NCBI RefSeq assembly: GCF_001477625.1
Contig: NZ_CP013692.1
Location: 4,836,001 to 4,900,000 of the forward strand
From: Paucibacter sp. KCTC 42545
Lineage (GTDB): Bacteria; Pseudomonadota; Gammaproteobacteria; Burkholderiales; Burkholderiaceae_C
Reading direction: 5' to 3'
DNA length: 64,000 nt
Under the pieces are notes generated by a model. That model was not told the DNA's origin and did no database searches. It saw only the letters and a program-made list of their open reading frames with translations. Every line of letters starts with the position of its first letter. The first letter of the stretch is position 1. Of the stretch, positions 37,586-48,267 are shown piece by piece. A program made the position numbers and the translations under genes.

Positions 37586-37740
37586 TGCCCCTGCGCCACC
37601 CGGCCACTAAACGCTCATCTGAGGTCTGTGCGTTACCATCCCCGCCGTCACTCAGGATCCCAGTCCGGGGTGTCCGCCATCGCGTGGAACACTGTCCGCG
37701 ATGAGCGTGGAATCGGTGTCCGCGATCAATGGAATACGCA

Positions 37741-37895
37741 GCCACACCTCGATCTACGTCCCGAGTCCAGTACCAACTGTCATTCAGGTGCAGCCGGCAA
37801 AACGCCCCTGCGGTTGAGCCATGGCCATGGGCTACACGCGTCAGGTAACTGCTGAGCAATTCCTGCGGTGCTGGCCGAAGATGAAACGCCCACAT
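37741..37895 (-). pseudogene. tniQ: TniQ/TnsD-like target selector, N-terminal remnant
   Basis: About 51 codons from the ATG at 37895, two bases after the tnsC stop. WAFHLRPAPQELLSSYLTR and GAFCRLHLNDSWYWTRDVD are the hallmark TniQ N-terminus (P-x-P-x-E-L-L-S-S-x-L-x-R ... FC). The frame is broken by the end of IS21 #2 at 37740. TniQ proteins choose the target for TnsABC, so target-specific transposition by this copy should be lost. Confidence 0.75.
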
Positions 37896-37897
37896 GG

Positions 37898-38788
37898 TCA
37901 GACGCGCCTCGCAGCTTCTTCCCAGTCGGGAATTCGCTGGGCACGCACATCTGACAGAACTTTGGCATCGATACGGTCCTTGCACTCTTCGATTGCTAAG
38001 GCGGCGGCTTCTTTCAGTAGGTCGACGGTTCCGCCGATGGTGTCCCCCGCCATTCCATAAATCAGGGGCGCCAGTTCGCGGCTTGCCAGGTTCGACGGAG
38101 CCGGTAGCGGAAGGAACTTCTCATAACTGGTCAGGAAGCGCAAGTATTCAAGATCCAACGTCCAGCGATCCAAGGTCATCGGTTCAAAGCGTGTCATCAA
38201 TTGCGGCTCGCTTCGAAGCGCGTGGATGGCCGGCGCCGTTCCCGTGGCTAGGACTGGGACGCGCATCGTCGACGTCAAAGTCTTGATTTGAGCCAGGAGT
38301 TTGCCGGCCTCCTTGCCTGCATTGGTGAGATGGTTCAACTCGTCGATGACAAGCATGCGAGTGTCGGCAAACCGCATAGCTTCAAACGCATCGTGCCGCT
38401 TCACATCCGCGCGCTCTTTGGAGTTGTGACTGATGTTCAACGAGTACAGCACCTCCGACCAGAAGTTGCTGTCCGTCGGAGTCGCAGGGAGTGAAATCCA
38501 AGAGACCGTTCCAGTAGGCGCGCCACGTTCGTCAAGCAAGGGTGGGTGCCGGCGTATGAACTGCTCAACGATGGAGCTCTTGCCATTATTGGCCCGGCCG
38601 ACCAGCAGCAAGCACGGCATGCGTAGGCTGCGCGGGTAGATGAGCAAGTCATCGCACTGCCGAAGGATTTGCTGTGCGCGGGCATAGCCCACCCAACGAT
38701 CCTCTCGGGCGAAGCTGACGCGCTCCGGGGTGGGCCGCTCCAAGGCGGCCCGCGCTTCTGGAAGCAGATGATCGTCCTGCACTGTCAT
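37898..38788 (-). CDS. tnsC: TnsC/TniB AAA+ regulator
   Basis: 296 residues. Walker A GRANNGKSS at 64-72 and Walker B RMLVIDELNHL identify the TniB (TnsC-like) ATPase that forms filaments on target DNA and bridges the selector and the transposase. Overlaps tnsB by 4 bp (ATGA) and is followed two bases later by tniQ. Intact. Confidence 0.9.
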   Translation of the reverse strand: MTVQDDHLLPEARAALERPTPERVSFAREDRWVGYARAQQILRQCDDLLIYPRSLRMPCLLLVGRANNGKSSIVEQFIRRHPPLLDERGAPTGTVSWISLPATPTDSNFWSEVLYSLNISHNSKERADVKRHDAFEAMRFADTRMLVIDELNHLTNAGKEAGKLLAQIKTLTSTMRVPVLATGTAPAIHALRSEPQLMTRFEPMTLDRWTLDLEYLRFLTSYEKFLPLPAPSNLASRELAPLIYGMAGDTIGGTVDLLKEAAALAIEECKDRIDAKVLSDVRAQRIPDWEEAARRV

Positions 38789-40743
38789 CGTCTCATCCCA
38801 AGTTCTTCAAAGGGCTTGATCTGCTGGGCGAAAATATCGTCAACCTCAGGTCTGGCGCTTGTGGGAGTCGTCACGGTAGCCGGCACGGAGCCGGTGACCA
38901 GTTTGTTTGCGCTCGCAGTAGTGGGGGCGCGGGATATTGCGGGCTGCTTCGGCGCCGCCTTCGCACTCGAATGGCTACGAGCCTGCGCTCGTCGGGCGGT
39001 CTTGGATTTCATGACTGCCTCTGCCACGCGCCTCCTGTGGCGTTCTAACCGCTCGAAGATCAGGCTTTCGTCGACGTCCCGGATGCCTTCGTCCGCTAAG
39101 CGCTTGCGGATCTCGTTGAGCTCATACAGGCTCATTGCCGGATAGCCGATGTTTCGATACGGGAGAGGAACATAAAGGCTACTCTTCGGATCGTAAAAGT
39201 AGATTTTGCTGATGTCGCGAGGGTCGCGTCGCACGAGATATTTCTGTTTCTCGTCCTCGTCGTCTGGTTCGCAGGCGTTGATGTACGAATCGAGCACTGG
39301 GTCGTAGTAAGTAATCTTGTCCCACTGGATGCCGTAGCGCTGGATCGTGCGTGTTGACAGGGGCATGAAGTCGATCTGTAAACGGACAGGATCCCCCGGA
39401 ATCGGCATCAGACCCACCCCCGGCTCATCGTCGGAGCCGGTGATGCCGCGTTCCCATTTCTTGATTGGCGGCACGCCAATGCTCTTGTGAGGGCGCAAAT
39501 GGTACTTGTTTACGAAAAAGTCGACGAGTTCAACTTCTAGCTCGAGCAACGTCATGGCCGACTCGGCTTCAGAGTCATAGCCTTTGCGCTTTTGCGGATT
39601 GGAGAACGTGGTCCCCGGCCACTTGTGAACCTCGCGCATCGTAGTTCCCATGAGGCGCTCGATATGGCCTCCGTAATTCGGCGTCGCGGGCGGCCGCCAT
39701 TGGAGGTCGATGCCATGCTGCTGTGCACCGCGCTCCAACGCAATGCTTTGGAATTCCTTGGCGTTGTCGACATGGACCGTCGCGATCTTGCCCCAGACAG
39801 GCCAGCTTCCAGGAATGCCAAGCGTGGCAAGGTAGTCGCGCTTAGGGCACATCGCGTTGGCCAGACACAGGCTAACCGATGCAGAGTTGGGAGGATCGAA
39901 GCTGAGATAAAGTCCGGCCACCATTCGGCTGAAGACATCAATCGCCAGGGTAAGGTAGGGTCTTCCGATCGGCTGCCTAAAGACCTCGTCCACCAATATG
40001 ATGTCTACTGGCGTGTGGTCGATCATCACAACTGAAAATGGGTGCAGAGCATCAAAGCTGCTCTGAATCGGCGAGAAGCGATTCCGAGCTTCCTCTCGCT
40101 GGCCGCGCCGCTTGAGCTTGACGATCTCCGGCACGCGACGGATGCGATTGCGAATTGTGTTGGGATGCGGTGGCGCCACCTTTGCAAGGCGACAACGAGA
40201 CTCCACCTCCTCGATGACTTCGTCTGGCGTGCGCCGCTGCTTGTGCAGGTAAAACTCTTCGATGACCGAATCCATGATGGCTTCAAGTTCCGGCGTCAGC
40301 AGACGTGTCCCGCTCTTGCGTCCGCGCGTGGCCGGCACCAATGAAGAGACGTTGCCCGTGCGCACGAATTCGGCCAACCAGCGGTATAGGGTCGCGACAT
40401 GCACGCCCGCGGCCTCTGCCATCTTCTGTGCGTCTTCGCGTGTGCGTTTTGGGTTCTCCAGCAGCCCTTTGATGGCTTGAAGGCGACGCTGACCTTCCTT
40501 CCACTCTTCGGCCGAGTACAAAGTCAGGTCGCGTGGAGGCTTCGACTGAGGACTATCTTTGGTGGTGGCTGCAAGGCGAAGTAACTCGATAGGGAGGCGC
40601 GAGGACTCGCCGGACTCCAGGTCCACAGCCAATGCCGTGTCGACGGAAATCAAATGTGTGACTCGATAGCGCTTGTCCTCGAGGGTAACGACCGAGTTGA
40701 CGTCGATAGCGAAAAACTGGGGCGCAATGCCTGTCGCACTCAT
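38785..40743 (-). CDS. tnsB: TnsB/TniA-like DDE transposase
   Basis: 652 residues. An N-terminal HTH region (AEAAGVHVATLYRWLAEF) precedes a Mu-transposase-type rve core with D242 (VMIDHTPVD), D326 (VHVDNAKEF) and E362 (YGGHIERLMG), a DD35E spacing. The Mu_C-type beta barrel follows and the extreme C-terminus (IFAQQIKPFEELG) is the kind of tail that contacts TnsC. Makes the 3' strand cuts and joins at transposon ends. Translationally coupled to tnsC. Appears intact. Confidence 0.93.
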   Translation of the reverse strand: MSATGIAPQFFAIDVNSVVTLEDKRYRVTHLISVDTALAVDLESGESSRLPIELLRLAATTKDSPQSKPPRDLTLYSAEEWKEGQRRLQAIKGLLENPKRTREDAQKMAEAAGVHVATLYRWLAEFVRTGNVSSLVPATRGRKSGTRLLTPELEAIMDSVIEEFYLHKQRRTPDEVIEEVESRCRLAKVAPPHPNTIRNRIRRVPEIVKLKRRGQREEARNRFSPIQSSFDALHPFSVVMIDHTPVDIILVDEVFRQPIGRPYLTLAIDVFSRMVAGLYLSFDPPNSASVSLCLANAMCPKRDYLATLGIPGSWPVWGKIATVHVDNAKEFQSIALERGAQQHGIDLQWRPPATPNYGGHIERLMGTTMREVHKWPGTTFSNPQKRKGYDSEAESAMTLLELEVELVDFFVNKYHLRPHKSIGVPPIKKWERGITGSDDEPGVGLMPIPGDPVRLQIDFMPLSTRTIQRYGIQWDKITYYDPVLDSYINACEPDDEDEKQKYLVRRDPRDISKIYFYDPKSSLYVPLPYRNIGYPAMSLYELNEIRKRLADEGIRDVDESLIFERLERHRRRVAEAVMKSKTARRAQARSHSSAKAAPKQPAISRAPTTASANKLVTGSVPATVTTPTSARPEVDDIFAQQIKPFEELGMRR

Positions 40744-40766
40744 GCGTCAGTCCAGATAGAGCTAGT

Positions 40767-41809
40767 TGTGAAGTTCCAATAGGTTGTATCGGGTGTTCAC
40801 CCGGACTGGTTCTGAGAGACTGGAAATCGCCAAACCCCCAGTCAGCTCAGGAGGACAACCCAGATGAACATTCATAAGAATGCCCGATTGACCTACGTGC
40901 GTCGAATCGAAATGGTTCAGGACATCACATTGAGAGGCCAAACTGTGGCGCAAGCCGCAAAGGCTCATGGTGTCAGCGAGATGACGACCCGCAAGTGGCT
41001 TGGGCGCTACCTTGCTCAAGGCGAAGTCGCCCTGGTCGACAAGTCCTCAAGGCCGCAGAAGTCGCCCAGAGCGATTGAGCCGGGCAAGGCGCTTGCCATC
41101 GTTGAGTTGCGCCGCAAGTTCATGCTGCAAGCAAGCATTGCCTCCAGCCTGACCGTTTCCAAGGCCACCGTCAGCCGCGTCCTCAGACGAGCCGGCCTGT
41201 CCAAGCTCAGCGATCTACGTCCGCCTGAGCCTGTCGTGCGCTATGAACATGAAGCGCCTGGCGACCTGCTGCACATCGATACCAAGAAGCTCGGGCGTAT
41301 TGAGCGACCCAGTCATCGCGTAACCGGCAACCGCGCAGACACGTTCGGCGGCGCAGGCTGGGAAGTCTTGTTTGTGGCCGTGGATGACCACGCCCGCATC
41401 GGGTTCACGCAGATTCACCCCGATGAGCGCAAGAGCAGCGCAGTGGCCTTCCTGCAGGCTTCAGTGAGCTACTACGCGGGGCTGGGTGTCACGGTGCGAG
41501 CGCTTCTCACGGACAACGGCTCGCCGTTCAGGTCGAAGGACTTCAAGCAGGCCTGCGCTGAGTTGAACATCAAACATCGCTTCACGCGGGCCTACCGTCC
41601 ACAAACAAACGGCAAGGCCGAGCGGTTCATTCAATCGGCACTGCGAGAGTGGGCGTACAGCCAGACCTACCAGCACTCCCGCGACAGAACCAGCGCGCTG
41701 GCGCGATGGATTCATCACTACAACTGGCATCGACCGCATCACGGCATTGGATGCCGCCCGCCCATGTCCCGTCTTCCTGATTCAGGCAACAACGTCTTGA
41801 CTCTTCACA
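40767..41809 (+). mobile_element. IS481-family insertion sequence (1043 bp) at a CTAG target
   Basis: Ends TGTGAAGTTCCAATAGGTTG and TGTGAAGAGTCAAGACGTTG (reverse complement) with a 6-bp duplication GCTAGT (40761-40766 and 41810-41815). IS481 is known to use NCTAGN targets with 6-bp duplications, which fits exactly. Inserted in the last codons of tnsA. Confidence 0.92.
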
Positions 41810-41814
41810 GCTAG
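40864..41814 (+). CDS. IS481-family transposase
   Basis: 316 residues. HTH (QTVAQAAKAHGVSEMTTRKW) and rve core LLHIDTKKLG, LLTDNGSPF, TNGKAERFIQ, then HHYNWHRPHHGI. The last Ser codon and the TAG stop fall in the duplicated target GCTAGT, so the target supplies the stop codon. Confidence 0.92.
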   Translation: MNIHKNARLTYVRRIEMVQDITLRGQTVAQAAKAHGVSEMTTRKWLGRYLAQGEVALVDKSSRPQKSPRAIEPGKALAIVELRRKFMLQASIASSLTVSKATVSRVLRRAGLSKLSDLRPPEPVVRYEHEAPGDLLHIDTKKLGRIERPSHRVTGNRADTFGGAGWEVLFVAVDDHARIGFTQIHPDERKSSAVAFLQASVSYYAGLGVTVRALLTDNGSPFRSKDFKQACAELNIKHRFTRAYRPQTNGKAERFIQSALREWAYSQTYQHSRDRTSALARWIHHYNWHRPHHGIGCRPPMSRLPDSGNNVLTLHS

Positions 41815-42451
41815 TCATAGTGAGCGGCTGGTCGAGTTGCACGCAGATCTCGCCGATGGCCACGAGGCGCCATAGCTCAGACAGAGCTGCCATTTGCTTT
41901 TCCTTGTCATACCAAGCTGCAGCAATCAACTCCTTTGGCGTGGTAGGCCCAAGGATCTTCAGGCCCTGGAACAACGCAGCAGCGTGAAGAGGCTGTTCCG
42001 GCAGGTTTCGATAGCGGCGTAGGAAGCGAATGTTATTGAGTTGCACCCCCCTAATTTGGACCTCTGTCACCAGCTTGAATCGCCAACCGCGAGCGCGGCA
42101 GTAGGCCATAGCGGCCTTGAACCGCGGTTTGAACTGATCCCACTCGGCGAGTAGCTCTTTTCGAAACTTGACCTCATAGACATCGGTCCAGCTCCGAGAC
42201 TCATCGGCGAATTCGACCTTGGCGTCAGGCGTGTAAGACCGTTGTTGGTCATCCAATGCATATCTCACCGTGAAGGGCTGCTCCAAGATGTGCTTGACAC
42301 GCGTGTCGAACGCCAAACTTAGAAACCAGTCACGCTCGAGGAGCGATTCGTGCGCAATCGAGTCGTTCCCGGACGAAGCAACGCGCCCACGTATGCCCCG
42401 ACTGCCAGGACGGATGGTTCGAACGGGTGATTCAAAATTCAGTCGCTTCAT
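41627..42451 (-). CDS. tnsA: TnsA-like endonuclease with C-terminus replaced by IS-derived tail
   Basis: 274 codons as it now reads. The N-terminal domain has the TnsA endonuclease residues in order: HESLLE (E35/E39), YTPDA (D76) and VYEVKFR (K95); the C-terminal part (PTTPKELIAAAW, LSELWRLVAIGEI) is the helix-turn-helix that binds TnsC. After QPLTM (about residue 213) the frame enters the IS481 element and gains about 60 foreign residues. Without the IS, tnsA would end in TSSIWTDA with its TGA overlapping the tnsB ATG. TnsA cuts the 5' strands, allowing cut-and-paste movement. May still work. Confidence 0.85.
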   Translation of the reverse strand: MKRLNFESPVRTIRPGSRGIRGRVASSGNDSIAHESLLERDWFLSLAFDTRVKHILEQPFTVRYALDDQQRSYTPDAKVEFADESRSWTDVYEVKFRKELLAEWDQFKPRFKAAMAYCRARGWRFKLVTEVQIRGVQLNNIRFLRRYRNLPEQPLHAAALFQGLKILGPTTPKELIAAAWYDKEKQMAALSELWRLVAIGEICVQLDQPLTMTSCEESRRCCLNQEDGTWAGGIQCRDAVDASCSDESIAPARWFCRGSAGRSGCTPTLAVPIE

Positions 42452-42558
42452 TAGATAAACTTTGCTATCCAGTCGCGACTATTGGTGAAATTTAGTCGCG
42501 TTGTTTGTTGTGAAAGGATCATCTACATAGCAGAGAAAGTCAATGAGTGGCAGTCGCA
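42440..42558 (+). repeat. Right-end direct repeats (putative TnsB sites)
   Basis: AGTCGC-containing repeats at 42440 (CAGTCGCT), 42470 (CAGTCGCG), 42493 (TAGTCGCG) and 42551 (CAGTCGCA). Two of them are followed by GTGAAA at similar distance, mirroring the TTTTCAC-x-TTTGCGAGG arrangement at the left end. They lie between the tnsA start and the comM junction. Confidence 0.45.
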
Positions 42559-42578
42559 GATTTGGATGGAACTGACAG

Positions 42579-43236
42579 CGGCTCGCCGCCAAGGCCGGGT
42601 GAAATCTCCCTGGCCCTGCATGGCGTTTTGTTTCTGGACGAATTGCCAGAATTCAATCGCCATGCCCTGGAGGCTTTGCGCGAGCCGCTGGAGACTGGGC
42701 GCATCTTGATCTCGCGGGCGGCGCGGCAGTCGGAGTTCCCGGCGCGCTTTCAATTGGTGGCGGCCATGAACCCTTGCCCTTGCGGGCAATTGGGCAATGC
42801 GGTCCAGACTTGCCGCTGCACGCCCGATCAAATCAGCCGTTATCAGGGGCGATTGAGTGGCCCCTTTCTCGATCGGCTCGACATCTCCATCGAGGTGCCG
42901 GCCGTGCCACCCGCTGTGCTGGCGGCTCAGCCTGCCGGCGAAGCCAGCGCTACGGTGGCAGGCCGGGTGGCGCAGGCGCGTCAGCTGGCCTTGCAGCGCC
43001 AGGGCTGCAGCAATGCGCGTTTGACGGTGGCCCAGCTGGATCAATTCGCACGGGCCGAGCCAGCGGCCCTGGCCTTCCTGCAAAAAGCAGCGGAGCGCCT
43101 GGCTTGGTCGGCCCGCAGCTACCACCGCATCTTGCGGGTGGCGCGCAGCATCGCGGACTTGGCCGAATCCGAACAGATTCAAAGCGCCCAGATGGCCGAG
43201 GCGGTGCAGCTGCGGCGTGGGCTGGGTAAGAGTTGA
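42579..43236 (+). pseudogene. comM: comM 3' fragment
   Basis: About 218 codons from SPPRPGEISLALHGVLFLDE through the Walker B/ELPEF region, MNPCPCGQLGN, a CRCTPDQISRYQGRLSGPFLDR sensor region and the C-terminal lid to the stop. In-frame sequence before 42579 (an ATG at 42547 is available) comes from the transposon end. Walker A is absent, so any protein made here should lack ATPase activity. With the 5' piece, about 295 of roughly 505 usual residues remain. Confidence 0.9.
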
Positions 43237-43284
43237 GCCCGTGAGGATGGGGACGCCGCTAGCCCGCGGCCTTGGCAATGAACA

Positions 43285-43302
43285 AAGCCCCTCGCGGGGC
43301 TT
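43285..43302. terminator. Stem-loop terminator after comM
   Basis: AAGCCCC (43285-43291) and GGGGCTT (43296-43302) with a TCGC loop, in the gap between comM and the convergent glycine-zipper gene; A-rich on one side, so it may serve both. Confidence 0.6.
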
Positions 43303-43356
43303 CGGTGAGTTTGCGTAGGCTGATTGAGTCGGCCCTAGAGCGAGGTCGAGTCCGCC

Positions 43357-44076
43357 TTAAATCGGCGTCAGTTCCCCATCACGCACGCGCACCGTGTCGT
43401 TGACGCGCACGCGTGGAGCTTCGGCATACTCGTAGCTGCGAGTGCTGTTGTCCGAGAAGCTCACTTTGACCACCCAGACGGTGCGGGCGTTGCGTTTCTT
43501 CTCCATCTCGTTGCCAAAGTAGCCACCGGCCGCTGCTGCGCCCACGGTGGCCAGCTTCTTGCCATTGCCGCCACCCACCTGGTTGCCCAATAAGCCGCCC
43601 AGAACGGCGCCACCCACGGCGCCCAAACCACTGGCCTGGCCTTCATGCACTACTTGCTTGATGGACAAGACGGTGGCGCATTCCTCGCATCGTGCCACTG
43701 CTTTGCTGGGCTCCGGCTCGGCTGCGGCGATTTGCGTTTCAGGCGCTGGGGCAGGTGCTGCTTGATGGCTGGCGGGCTTGCTTGGCTTGACGGCCGGCTT
43801 GGCGCTCGGCTGAGCCTGCGCCAGCTTGGGTGTCGCTGAGGCCGAGGCCGCGACGTTGCTGGGCAGTGCACTCAGGGCATTCGGCGTCTCAGTATTGCCA
43901 GGCGAGGGCGCGGCGGCGGCATCGCCGTTGACGGCCGCAACAGGCGTAGCGGTATCGCTGGGCGCCGAGCCCGACTGCGAGCGACCCAAGGCATAGACCC
44001 CGGCCAACAAGGCGGCCAGCAGGGCGATGCCGATATAGCGTTGTGACGCGGAACTGGAAACGGAAGAATTTGTCAT
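43357..44076 (-). CDS. Glycine-zipper 2TM domain protein
   Basis: 239 residues. One N-terminal membrane helix (IGIALLAALLAGVYALG), an Ala/Pro-rich linker, then CEECATV and a glycine-zipper hairpin (GLGAVGGAVLGGLLGNQVGGGNG, shown by its G-x3-G pattern from about residue 150) and a beta-rich C-terminus (VWVVKVSFSDNSTRSYEY). Resembles SlyB/YMGG-type envelope proteins. Function unknown beyond a cell-envelope role. Confidence 0.8.
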   Translation of the reverse strand: MTNSSVSSSASQRYIGIALLAALLAGVYALGRSQSGSAPSDTATPVAAVNGDAAAAPSPGNTETPNALSALPSNVAASASATPKLAQAQPSAKPAVKPSKPASHQAAPAPAPETQIAAAEPEPSKAVARCEECATVLSIKQVVHEGQASGLGAVGGAVLGGLLGNQVGGGNGKKLATVGAAAAGGYFGNEMEKKRNARTVWVVKVSFSDNSTRSYEYAEAPRVRVNDTVRVRDGELTPI

Positions 44077-44410
44077 GGGTGGAAATTAGCGAGAAAAACA
44101 GTAATGGCAAACCCCTAGTTCTGAAGCATGCCACGCCCGTCCTGCGATTCAGCGTAAACGCTCATCCAGCTTGTAAGAACTTGTCAACCTTGCCTCGCTA
44201 GCAGCAAACGCAAGCGCGCCAAAGCTGCGCCACGACCTGCCTTGCCCATCACCGCGCAGCCCCAGGAACGAGGGGCGCGGAAAACCCCATTGGCCGGCGC
44301 AGCGCTTCTTGAAACACTAACCCCCAGGATGATCAGCGCCTGCGTCCGGATTCGGCTCCTGCAGCGCTGAGCAACGAAACCAATTCAGCTCATCCCGTGG
44401 AGGGGAATCG
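44077..44410. other. Divergent intergenic region
   Basis: 334 bp between two divergent genes. A GTGGAGGGGAA ribosome site precedes the PEP-CTERM gene. No other element is apparent. Confidence 0.4.
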
Positions 44411-45250
44411 ATGCAGCGTAAATTCTTGGTCGCAGCGGCACTTGCGGGCTTGCTGTCTCAACACGCGGTTATTGCCGATGTGCAGTCCAGTATCAGCCTG
44501 AGTGGCTTTTCGGTGTCCTTGAAGGACCTGAACAGTTCGGACAATGTGGCCGCCAATTTGAGTTGGTCCAGCAATTGGTTTATGAGCACCGGTAGCTACT
44601 CGGCAACGCAGGTGGGCTGGAATCCGATCAGCGGCAACTACACCAGCGCCAATTGGGGCCCCGGCGTTTTTAGCGGCAGTTACGAAGACAACTCGGGCTC
44701 CCAGATCAGCAATAGTTCCTTGTTTGGGCAGCAGGCAATTTCGTCCAACGGCAAAGGGCTGGCTGGCATCAGTCTGTCGGGTACTGTGCATGCCGGCCAG
44801 CGCGAAAGCGCTTCGGCCTATCTGGAACAAGGCTTCACGCTCAGCGCGGGGACGCAGGTCACCTTTTCCGTGCTGATCAATGGCCAGCTCGTAGGAACGG
44901 CTTCCCCAGGCGCCTGGGCTCCCGCCGGCCTTGGCTATGACACTCGCGCCGGGGCCAACTACTCCGCAGGGCTCAAGGTGGGTTCTGTTTCCAATAGTGT
45001 CAACATGAACGGCACGGGCAACTGGCTAACGGACACTGACGCCTTTGAAGGTAGCACTGACGGTCAAGCCTTGAGCCTGACGATCAAGAACACCTCCAGC
45101 CAGGCCAAAACCTATATGTTCAGCGCCAACGCGCAATTGTGGGCACAGGAATTGACGGCTGCCGCCGTTCCCGAGCCCAGCAGCTACGCCTTGATGGCTC
45201 TGGGCTTGGTCGGCCTAGGGGCCTTGATGCGCCGGCGCGCCCAAGCCTGA
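44411..45250 (+). CDS. PEP-CTERM sorting-domain protein
   Basis: 279 residues: signal peptide (1-23), a Ser/Asn/Gly-rich beta-strand body, and a C-terminal VPEPSSYALMALGLVGLGAL plus MRRRAQA, the PEP-CTERM tripartite signal cleaved by exosortase. Such proteins are exported surface or matrix proteins. Specific role unknown. Confidence 0.9.
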   Translation: MQRKFLVAAALAGLLSQHAVIADVQSSISLSGFSVSLKDLNSSDNVAANLSWSSNWFMSTGSYSATQVGWNPISGNYTSANWGPGVFSGSYEDNSGSQISNSSLFGQQAISSNGKGLAGISLSGTVHAGQRESASAYLEQGFTLSAGTQVTFSVLINGQLVGTASPGAWAPAGLGYDTRAGANYSAGLKVGSVSNSVNMNGTGNWLTDTDAFEGSTDGQALSLTIKNTSSQAKTYMFSANAQLWAQELTAAAVPEPSSYALMALGLVGLGALMRRRAQA

Positions 45251-45268
45251 TCGGCCCAATCTGATTGG

Positions 45269-45304
45269 TGGCCCGCCTTGCCTGCGCAAGAGCGGGCCAT
45301 TTTT

Positions 45305-45306
<2 letters not shown>
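45269..45306 (+). terminator. Rho-independent terminator of PEP-CTERM gene
   Basis: TGGCCCGC (45269-45276) pairs with GCGGGCCA (45292-45299), followed by seven T. The metH stop on the other strand overlaps the T run. Confidence 0.85.
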
Positions 45307-48043
<2,737 letters not shown>

Positions 48044-48267
48044 GGCGGACCTCAAGAGACGGTGGGCCGCAAACTCACCGCGGCCCAAAGGATAGGGATT
48101 CGGTGAGCGTCGTTGCTGGGCGCCTGCGGCACCCTTGTCCAAGCCTGGCAAACCCTTGACGGTTTGTCGCAACGCTCCTTGAACCAGGGCGCGATTTTAC
48201 GCACAGGCATGGGCTTGAATCGCGGCCCATTCAAGCCGCCGCGCCAGATGCCGACAAAATAGCGTGC

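Larger units (their letters stand above)
35016..37740 (+). mobile_element. IS21-family insertion sequence #2 (2725 bp)
   Basis: Ends TGCGTATTCCA and TGGAATACGCA (TG...CA), with inner arrays of GCGGACA-x-ATTCCA repeats at both ends. Contains istA and istB. Related to, but clearly different from, IS21 #1. No target duplication is visible, which fits loss of the middle of tniQ. Confidence 0.88.
5381..42578. mobile_element. Tn7-like transposon island inserted in comM, carrying RiPP-like and ATPase-protease cargo
   Basis: Bounded by two separated pieces of comM. The right end has tnsA, tnsB, tnsC and tniQ all reading inward; the left end has a TnsE-like gene. Short direct repeats at both ends look like TnsB sites. 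The left junction follows AAG at 5380 with TGACATCG; the right junction is near ACTGACA|GCGGC (about 42578), giving TGTCAG read inward. comM is a known target of the Tn6022/AbaR family of Tn7-like elements. No 5-bp duplication is seen at the borders, consistent with the loss of about 200 comM codons. Exact ends are uncertain by a few bases. Confidence 0.85.

Noticed and set aside
42547..42578. A new start for comM at 42547 as a functional gene
   Set aside because: The frame is open but the product would lack Walker A and the N-terminal half.
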